Below are positions 58,102 through 64,000 of a DNA stretch of 64,000 bases, piece after piece; the stretch's first letter is position 1, and each line of letters opens with the position of its first letter. The stretch is from the NCBI RefSeq assembly GCF_022760755.1, contig NZ_JAIVFP010000001.1, positions 2,584,001-2,648,000 on the forward strand, in the 5' to 3' direction. The notes beneath the pieces are model-generated. The model worked only from the letters and a program-made list of their open reading frames with translations, searched no databases and was not told the DNA's origin. A program made the position numbers and the translations under genes. This DNA comes from Candidatus Rhodoblastus alkanivorans (GTDB lineage Bacteria; Pseudomonadota; Alphaproteobacteria; Rhizobiales; Beijerinckiaceae).

Positions 58102-58731
58102 TCATCCGTCGTGGGTATATTGCCGCCCTAGCACCAGGCCCCACACGCCGCCGGGCCCGTTGAAACGGTAAACGGGGTGGAGCGCGACCGCGAGGCGCAG
58201 AGCCTCCCACTCCTGTTCACCCACGGTCGGAATGGCGACGTCCCCGATCTGATATTGGGCGAGCAGCGACTGGGCCGTACGCTCGGCGCCGGAATAAAGC
58301 GCGTCGTTCGCCCATCTCGGCTTGGGCAGGCCCGTCATGCGGCAAAAGAGAGCGGTGCAGACATAGGCGGAGGCTTCCTCCGCATTGCCGTCGATGCCGG
58401 TGCGCAGCAAGTCGTAAGCGGCGTGCAGGCTCTCGTGGACCACCGTCGCTTCGTCGAAGCGGCCCATCACCGCGGCGATTTCGAGCGTATTGGCCTTGAC
58501 GACCGTGCCGTCCGCGCGGGTGCGCGCGACATCATTATATTGCGCCGCCACGCCCGCCGGGAGATCCGTGGGCGACCGCACCGACACCCGGCCGGAGCGG
58601 ATGGCGTGAGCGACGTAATGGAACGTCTGCGGCGCAATCGTCACACGACCGCCCGCGATCGGAAAATGAAAACGGATGCGCGCGACGGTCGGGCCGAAAA
58701 GAACCGACAGCGCTTGGTGTTCGAGCGACAT
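58102..58731 (-). CDS. HExxH-motif protein (zincin-like), uncharacterised
   Basis: 209 residues from the ATG at 58731 (GGGGGACGG upstream). ATVVHESLHAAYDLL carries HExxH (His99, Glu100, His103), and acidic residues in NAEEASAYV (about 118-119) could be the third zinc ligand. The N-terminal ~90 residues include an all-beta-looking stretch. No signal peptide. It heads the operon with the NlpC/P60-like gene (about 60 bp gap). Metalloprotease-like domain inferred from the motif only; family not recognised. Confidence 0.65.
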   Translation of the reverse strand: MSLEHQALSVLFGPTVARIRFHFPIAGGRVTIAPQTFHYVAHAIRSGRVSVRSPTDLPAGVAAQYNDVARTRADGTVVKANTLEIAAVMGRFDEATVVHESLHAAYDLLRTGIDGNAEEASAYVCTALFCRMTGLPKPRWANDALYSGAERTAQSLLAQYQIGDVAIPTVGEQEWEALRLAVALHPVYRFNGPGGVWGLVLGRQYTHDG

Positions 58732-58932
58732 GATCCGTCCCCCAAAGGCTTCCTGACCAGACGACCGGGCGTTCGCTTCAGAAATCGAGGACCGCGGCCT
58801 GAAAATCATCTGGCGCGGTATTGCGCCGGGCGAACTGGCTCACCGACGGATAAGCTCCGGCGCCCGCATCCGCCGTGGCCCAGCCCAGGACGGCGGACTC
58901 CAAGCCCTTCCTTCCTCCGCCGCCAGTGCTAT

Positions 58933-58938
58933 TATAAT
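58933..58938 (+). promoter_or_regulatory. Possible -10 box for the gene at 58967
   Basis: TATAAT occurs 28 bp before the GTG start, an AT-rich patch in GC-rich surroundings. No good -35 hexamer lies at the right distance, so the call is weak. Confidence 0.35.
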
Positions 58939-58966
58939 CTGAAAGGGACGCGGAGGGGAGACCGTC

Positions 58967-60613
58967 GTGTCGATCGCCAGAATTACTTTCGTGGCGGCCT
59001 TGTTGTTGGCGTGCGGCGTGACAGCTCGCGCCGATAACGTGTTGACGCGCAGCTTTTCGCGGGGCGATGCGGCGACCGACGTCGGCATCGCGCCGGGCGG
59101 CCCGGATGTCGAGCTCGAAGGGCCGGACGCCATTTATTCCGGCGACAATGGCGAGATCTATGTTCTCGATCAAGTCAACAGCCGCATATTGAAATTCGAT
59201 CCGCGCGCGCCCGGAGCGCCTCCGCAGGAGTTCCTGCTGCCCGACGGGGTGTCGCCGACCGACCTCGTCGTTTCCAATGGCAAAATCCATGTCTGGGACG
59301 GTCAGGTTCTGACCCTCGAGCCGACGGGTCCGGCCTCGTCGCCGACGCGCGGCCTTACCCTTACCCGCTCCGCCGAACCGGTCGACGACACCATCAACGA
59401 CGCCTTCTCCCAGATGGGATCGCGCCAGCCAGGCGAAAGTCTCGAATCCCTGCTTGAACCGACGCGGTCGCTGACCCCGGCCGGTCGCCGCCAGCAAACG
59501 GTGGCCACCCATGGCGGCGGCGCGGTCATTGCGAAATTTTCGCCGTTCGACGGCGACGCCGCGGTCAGGATCGACGTCGCCAGCCGTCGCGGCGGCCATG
59601 AATTGGCGAAGCTCGACCTCCGGGTGACGAGCCGCCTCGGCGCGGTCGATCTTCTCGATATCGACAGCCACGGCCGCTACTATGTTTTCGCCGAAAACGT
59701 GCCGGAAGGACCGGGCGACACGGCGTCCGATTTCGTCGCGCGCTATGGCCCCAATGCGACGCTGGAAGGCGTTTACGATCTGCCCCTGACCCGCGACTCC
59801 GGGCTTGCCCGCCGCTTCGTCACGGTGTCGCCGGATGGCGAGGTCTATTTCCTGCGCACGCGAAAGGGATCGAGCAATATTCTCGGCGTCGGCTTCAGGC
59901 GTGTCGCCAAGGGCGAGGCGCTGCCCTATGGCGCCGCGGTCGCGCCGAGCTTTTCAGCCTTCGACAAAATCGGCGCGACGCACGCTCTGGTCCGGCCCCT
60001 GACCCGCCGCCAGGTGATCGAGAACGGCATAGCCTTCGCCACCGTTCGCTGGCGGGTGACGCCGACCGCCTATGGCCCCGATCCAGACCGGCGCTGCTCC
60101 GGCTTCAACCGTATCCGGCGCCCCGGCTACATGCGCGGCAAGCTCAATCGCGACGTCGTCGGCATCCCCTATTGCTGGGGCTGTTCCGGCAGCCTGTCCA
60201 AGATCGCCAGCCTGATCCAGCACGGCGAACTGGCGGGCAATGTCTGCACGCGCGACAATCCGCGGCGCGACATCGCCGGCGTGGACTGCTCCGCCTTCGT
60301 CAGCGCCGCCTGGGGACTGTCAACCCATTTCACCACCCTCGCCATTCCCTCGATCGCCCGCCCGGTGCCCAATGTCTGGGACATGCTGCCGGGCGACGTT
60401 TTCGACAAGCCGGGCTCGCACGTCATGCTCTTCATGCGATTCACCCGCGACAGGAAGGCGGAGGTGCTGGAAAGTTCGACCGGCGGCTGCAATGGCAAAG
60501 TGTGCCACAATATCTATCCGGTCGGCTCGCTCCTGGCGCGCGGCTATCGTCCGATGCGCTACCGCGCCCTCATGAACGCCGATCTCAGATCGATCGCGCC
60601 GGATCGCGAATGA
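58967..60613 (+). CDS. Exported protein: propeller-like domain plus C-terminal NlpC/P60-like domain
   Basis: 548 residues, GTG start with GGAGGGGAG 6 nt upstream. Signal peptide about 1-22 (FVAALLLACGVTARA). Residues about 45-340 hold repeating strands of propeller/NHL type (GPDAIYSGDNGEIYVLDQVN; DLLDIDSHGRYYVFAENVPE; VSPDGEVYFLRTRKG). The C-terminal third has GIPYCWGCSG, AGVDCSAFVSAAWG (Cys441) and KPGSHVMLFMRF (His485), an NlpC/P60-like Cys-His pair. So it is an exported candidate cell-wall hydrolase with a sensing or binding propeller. Its stop overlaps the methyltransferase start. Confidence 0.72.
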   Translation: MSIARITFVAALLLACGVTARADNVLTRSFSRGDAATDVGIAPGGPDVELEGPDAIYSGDNGEIYVLDQVNSRILKFDPRAPGAPPQEFLLPDGVSPTDLVVSNGKIHVWDGQVLTLEPTGPASSPTRGLTLTRSAEPVDDTINDAFSQMGSRQPGESLESLLEPTRSLTPAGRRQQTVATHGGGAVIAKFSPFDGDAAVRIDVASRRGGHELAKLDLRVTSRLGAVDLLDIDSHGRYYVFAENVPEGPGDTASDFVARYGPNATLEGVYDLPLTRDSGLARRFVTVSPDGEVYFLRTRKGSSNILGVGFRRVAKGEALPYGAAVAPSFSAFDKIGATHALVRPLTRRQVIENGIAFATVRWRVTPTAYGPDPDRRCSGFNRIRRPGYMRGKLNRDVVGIPYCWGCSGSLSKIASLIQHGELAGNVCTRDNPRRDIAGVDCSAFVSAAWGLSTHFTTLAIPSIARPVPNVWDMLPGDVFDKPGSHVMLFMRFTRDRKAEVLESSTGGCNGKVCHNIYPVGSLLARGYRPMRYRALMNADLRSIAPDRE

Positions 60614-62076
60614 CGATGAGCGACGGCGCGGCGACCGCCTATGACGTCGTCCCCTATCCCAATTGGCCGACCGCCCACAGCAACCCGGCGACGCTCGGGG
60701 CGCTGGCCCAACTGCTCGGCAGGCCGGCGGCGCCTGCCGACAAGTGTCGCGTCCTCGAAATCGCCTGTAACGAGGGAACCAATATCGCCAGCATGGCGGC
60801 AGCCGCGCCAGGTTCGGAATTTGTCGGAATCGATCTGGCGGCAGGCGCGATCGAACGCGGCCGCAAAACCCTCGCGCTCGCGGGTCTGGTCAATGTATCG
60901 CTCCATTGCTGCGACATCGCCGAACCGGCGGCGATTGAGGGCGAGTTCGACTATATCGTCGCGCACGGAATCTATTCCTGGACCGGCGAAATTGTGCGCA
61001 AGGCGATCCTGCGCGTCATGGGCCAGCGCCTGACCGCGCACGGAATCGCCTTCCTCAGTTACAATGCCTTTCCCGGCTGCCGCCTGCGGCAGACGCTTCG
61101 CGACTATCTCGCGCGCATGGTCGATGGCGTCGACGATCGGCGCGAACGCATCGAAAAGGCGCGCTGGGCGCTTGAATATCAGATCGGCGGGTGGTCGGAA
61201 GACGTTCCGTTTCAAAAGGCTTTGATCGAGACCGCGCAATCGACCCTGGAGCGCCCGCCCGAAGTCCTGTTTCACGACGAAATGGCCACGATCTGGGAGC
61301 CGCAATTCCTCGACGCCGTCGTCGCCGCCGCCCGTCCCGAGGGGCTCGCCTATCTCGCCGACGCCCTGCCCGCGTCCGTTCGGGACTGCCTGTTCGAATC
61401 GGCCCGGTTCGACGCGGCGCGGCGGTTCACCGGCGGCGACTGGGCGCGTTACGAGCAATTGCTGGATTTCACCGACATGCGCGCTTTTCGCTGGTCGCTG
61501 TTGGTGCGCGACGGCGCGCCGATCGACCGGCTCGCGACGCCCGATCGGGTGCGCGGTCTGTGGGCGTCAGCCGCCCTGACGCGGGTCGAGCCCCGTCCCG
61601 ACCAAAAGGCGCATGTCTTTCGCGCGACCGACAAGGTCGAGTTCGAAACCGACGATTCCGATCTCGCCGCTCTGTTTGACGCCCTGTCTTCCGCTGCCGC
61701 GACGCCGCTCGACGGGATCGCCCACCGCGCCGATCTGGTCGAGGCGGCGCTGCGTCTCTATGTCAATGGCGTCGTGACCCTGTCCAACGCGCCGCCGGCC
61801 TATAGTCTGACGCCGGGCGAAAGGCCGCTCGCCAGTCCGCTGTCGCGCGCGCAGGCCGCGCAGGGCGAGCGGGTTCTGGCGGCGCTCCATCACAAGCCGG
61901 TGCGCATGGACGACCCGTTCTGGTATCGCTTCCTGCAGGAGCTCGACGGCGTCAACGACCGCGCCGCTCTAGCGCGTTTCGTCAGCGCGCAGACCGGCAA
62001 GAGCGCAGACGAGGCGCGTATTTTAGCGCCGCGCGCGCTCGAGGAGTTCGCGCGCCTGCGGCTGCTGATGGCGTGA
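60610..62076 (+). CDS. SAM-dependent methyltransferase with regulatory domain (PKMT-like)
   Basis: 488 residues; the ATG overlaps the preceding stop (ATGA). Rossmann SAM motif VLEIACNEGTNIASMAAAAP and FVGIDLAAGAIERG, then FDYIVAHGIYSW. A central regulatory region (about 220-320) and a C-terminal winged-helix-like part ending the frame match the family that includes rickettsial protein lysine methyltransferases. The substrate is unknown; coupling to the exported NlpC-like protein suggests it may modify that protein or a secreted partner (inference). Confidence 0.82.
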   Translation: MTMSDGAATAYDVVPYPNWPTAHSNPATLGALAQLLGRPAAPADKCRVLEIACNEGTNIASMAAAAPGSEFVGIDLAAGAIERGRKTLALAGLVNVSLHCCDIAEPAAIEGEFDYIVAHGIYSWTGEIVRKAILRVMGQRLTAHGIAFLSYNAFPGCRLRQTLRDYLARMVDGVDDRRERIEKARWALEYQIGGWSEDVPFQKALIETAQSTLERPPEVLFHDEMATIWEPQFLDAVVAAARPEGLAYLADALPASVRDCLFESARFDAARRFTGGDWARYEQLLDFTDMRAFRWSLLVRDGAPIDRLATPDRVRGLWASAALTRVEPRPDQKAHVFRATDKVEFETDDSDLAALFDALSSAAATPLDGIAHRADLVEAALRLYVNGVVTLSNAPPAYSLTPGERPLASPLSRAQAAQGERVLAALHHKPVRMDDPFWYRFLQELDGVNDRAALARFVSAQTGKSADEARILAPRALEEFARLRLLMA

Positions 62077-62087
62077 TCCCAGGCTGA

Positions 62088-64000
62088 TTACCGCCACGCA
62101 TAGGCGAAAGCCCCGTTCTCGAACGAAACGCGCGCTTCCGTCAGCTCCTGCCTGGCGAGCGAGCGTTTGAGAAATTCGCGCGACAGCGCCGGCAGCAGCG
62201 TGTTGGTGATGATGTTGTCGATCATGCGACCGCCGGAATCGGGATCGTTGCAGAGCGAGACGATATGGTCGACCACGGCGTCGTCATAGACGAAGGCGGC
62301 ATTGTGGCTTTCGCGGATTCTCTTGGCGATGCGGTCGAGCTGGAGCCGGACGATGCCGGCCAGCATGTCCCGCGAGAGCGGATAATAGGGTATGGCGACG
62401 ATGCGGCCGAGCAAGGCAGGCGGGAAAACTTTCAGGAGATCGGAACGCAGGGCCTGAGCGAGCGCCTCCGGATCGGCGGCATAGGGCGGCGTCGCTCCCA
62501 GCTTCATGATCGTGTCGGTTCCGACGTTCGACGTCAGAATGATCAGCGTGTTCTTGAAGTCGATCCGCCGGCCGCTGCCGTCGTCCATCACTCCCTTGTC
62601 GAACACCTGAAAGAAAATTTCATGCACGTCGGGATGCGCCTTCTCGACCTCGTCGAGCAGGATGACGCTATAGGGCTTGCGCCGCACCGCCTCCGTCAGT
62701 CGGCCTCCCTCGCCATAGCCGACATAGCCGGGCGGCGCGCCCTTCAAGGTCGAGACCGTGTGCGCCTCCTGGAATTCACTCATATTGATCGAAATGATAT
62801 TGCTCTCGCCACCGTAAAGGGCCTCCGCCAGCGCCAGCGCCGTTTCCGTCTTGCCGACGCCGGAGGGGCCGCAGAGCATGAAGACGCCGATCGGTTTGTT
62901 GGGATTGTCGAGCTTCGCCCGGTTGGTCTCGATGCGCCGGGCGATCATCGCCAGGCCGTGGCTTTGGCCGACCACGCGACGGTTCAGGATTTCCGGCAGG
63001 CGCAGCACATTCTCGATCTCGTCCCGGACCATGCGGCCGACGGGAATGCCGGTCCAGTCCGAGACGACCGAGGCGACCACCTGTTCATCGACATGGGCGT
63101 AGACCATGCGGTTCTCCGCCTCGATGGCGTCGAGCGCCTCGAATTTGTCCTTGAGCCGCGCCGGGCCTTCCGCCTCGTCCCGCGGCTTGTCCTTGCCGGC
63201 GCGCAAGGCGGCGATCTCCTCGACCAGGGCTTTTTCCCTTCCGTAATCCTCCTCCAGTTTGGCGAGCTTTTCCTGCAGCGCCCTGCTCTCGGCCTCTATT
63301 TCGGCAATGCGCGCGTCGACGTCGGCGCCGAGTTCGCGGTCGGCTTCGAGCGCTGTCCTTTCCTGCGCGAGGGCGGCGATGGCGACGCGCGCGTCCTGGA
63401 TTCTGGCTGGCGTCGCGCTCTGGCTGATCGCCACGCGGGCGCTCGCCGTATCGAGCAGGCTCACCGCCTTGTCCGGCAATTGCCGCGCCGGAATGTAGCG
63501 GCTCGACAGCGTGACGGCGGCGACAACGGCGGCGTCGGAAATGCGCACCTTGTGATGTTTCTCCATCGGCGCAAGGACCCCGCGCAACATGCCGCACGCG
63601 CGCGCGACGTCCGGCTCGTCGATCGAGATCGGCTGGAAGCGACGGGTCAATGCCGGATCCTTTTCGATATATTGCCGATATTCGGACCAGGTGGTGGCGG
63701 CGATCGTGCGCAACGTCCCGCGCGCGAGCGCTGGCTTCAACAGATTGGCGGCGTCGCCGACCCCCGCCGCGCCGCCGGCGCCGATCAGCGTGTGGGCCTC
63801 GTCGATGAAGAGAATGATGGGCTGCGGCGAGTTCTGAACTTCGTCGATCACCGAGCGCAGGCGCTGTTCGAATTCGCCCTTCATCGAGGCGCCAGCCTGC
63901 ATCAGGCCGATGTCGAGCGCGCAGAGTCTCACGCCGCGCAAAGGCGGCGGAATGTCGCCGGCAGCGATCCTTTGGGCGAAGCCCTCGACCACCGCGGTCT
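62088..64000 (-). CDS. tssH: Type VI secretion ATPase ClpV/TssH (N terminus beyond right edge)
   Basis: 637 codons from the window edge to the stop. It begins inside NBD1 just after Walker A (TAVVEGFAQR), with Walker B IILFIDEAHTLIGAG. A coiled-coil middle domain follows (about 63150-63400), then NBD2 with GPSGVGKTETALALAEALYG, VILLDEVEKAHPDV and SNVGTD. The C-terminal PPALLGRIVAIPYYPL distinguishes ClpV from ClpB. ClpV recycles the contracted T6SS sheath. Other T6SS genes should continue to the right. It converges with the methyltransferase gene, 11 bp between stops. Confidence 0.93.
   Translation of the reverse strand, partial: TAVVEGFAQRIAAGDIPPPLRGVRLCALDIGLMQAGASMKGEFEQRLRSVIDEVQNSPQPIILFIDEAHTLIGAGGAAGVGDAANLLKPALARGTLRTIAATTWSEYRQYIEKDPALTRRFQPISIDEPDVARACGMLRGVLAPMEKHHKVRISDAAVVAAVTLSSRYIPARQLPDKAVSLLDTASARVAISQSATPARIQDARVAIAALAQERTALEADRELGADVDARIAEIEAESRALQEKLAKLEEDYGREKALVEEIAALRAGKDKPRDEAEGPARLKDKFEALDAIEAENRMVYAHVDEQVVASVVSDWTGIPVGRMVRDEIENVLRLPEILNRRVVGQSHGLAMIARRIETNRAKLDNPNKPIGVFMLCGPSGVGKTETALALAEALYGGESNIISINMSEFQEAHTVSTLKGAPPGYVGYGEGGRLTEAVRRKPYSVILLDEVEKAHPDVHEIFFQVFDKGVMDDGSGRRIDFKNTLIILTSNVGTDTIMKLGATPPYAADPEALAQALRSDLLKVFPPALLGRIVAIPYYPLSRDMLAGIVRLQLDRIAKRIRESHNAAFVYDDAVVDHIVSLCNDPDSGGRMIDNIITNTLLPALSREFLKRSLARQELTEARVSFENGAFAYAWR

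Noticed and set aside
57154-62076. Prophage lysis module as the source of the NlpC-like genes
   Set aside because: There are no phage structural, holin or integrase genes; the neighbour is a T6SS ClpV and one hydrolase has a Sec signal peptide plus a coupled methyltransferase.
62088-64000. ClpB chaperone instead of ClpV
   Set aside because: The C-terminal region around PPALLGRIVAIPYYPL and FKNTLIILTSNVG is the ClpV form; ClpB has a different sequence there.

Overview
The window is high-GC, gene-dense alphaproteobacterial DNA. An Irr-type Fur regulator, a phasin, DUF6894-like and Tad-type proteins, and small secreted proteins of a kind common in Hyphomicrobiales all point to that order. A Beijerinckiaceae/Methylocystaceae-like host is my best guess, but no taxonomic marker such as rRNA is present. 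Almost everything looks chromosomal. The clearest accessory DNA is an AT-richer patch at 29-29.7 kb and the segment from tRNA-Lys (55.2 kb) to the right edge.

Layout. 0-3.6 kb: an RND efflux pump (permease truncated by the left edge, plus its membrane fusion protein), divergent from an ArsR-rhodanese regulator. 3.6-6.6 kb: tRNA-Gly, an ABC exporter, a small membrane protein and a phasin with PhaR-like boxes. 6.6-12.2 kb: a three-gene, overlapping zorA-zorB-zorC-like operon (MotA-like channel with a very long repeat-built tail, MotB/OmpA-like partner, EH-signature protein) with no nuclease or helicase effector beside it. 12.3-12.9 kb: two paralogous small secreted proteins, one cut short by a nonsense codon. 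13.1-24.7 kb: a glycogen operon glgP-glgB-glgC-glgA-(glgX::malQ), in which every junction except glgB-glgC is a 4-nt overlap and the last gene is a two-enzyme fusion.

24.7-29.0 kb: HNH protein, His-tailed EamA transporter, universal stress protein, rpmG and an MFS transporter. 29.0-29.9 kb: AT-richer insert, a duplicated MFS tail and large hairpins. 30-34.1 kb: a second RND pump. 34.3-43.3 kb: glutamate-type dehydrogenase, small proteins, an arylsulfatase, a beta-hydroxyacid dehydrogenase, folD, an MFS exporter and an aldose epimerase. 43.3-46.2 kb: the thiamine operon thiO-thiS-thiG-thiE, led by a sigma70-type promoter and a TPP riboswitch, with three 42-bp repeats between the riboswitch and thiO. 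46.2-48.8 kb: three Tad-type pilus/secretion-associated proteins. 49.2-55.0 kb: irr, a polyprenyl-phosphate sugar transferase, a small exported protein, TerC and hflK/hflC. 55.2 kb: tRNA-Lys.

The right end (55.3-64 kb) has an IS5-family element, a small gene broken by an amber codon, and two divergent operons next to a type VI secretion ATPase (tssH/clpV, truncated by the right edge). One operon encodes an HExxH protein and a Cys/His NlpC-P60-like protein. The other encodes an exported propeller-plus-NlpC-P60-like protein translationally coupled to a PKMT-like methyltransferase. This module and the effector-less ZorABC-like operon are the two most interesting loci. Function calls rest on motif recognition by eye; no database search was run.
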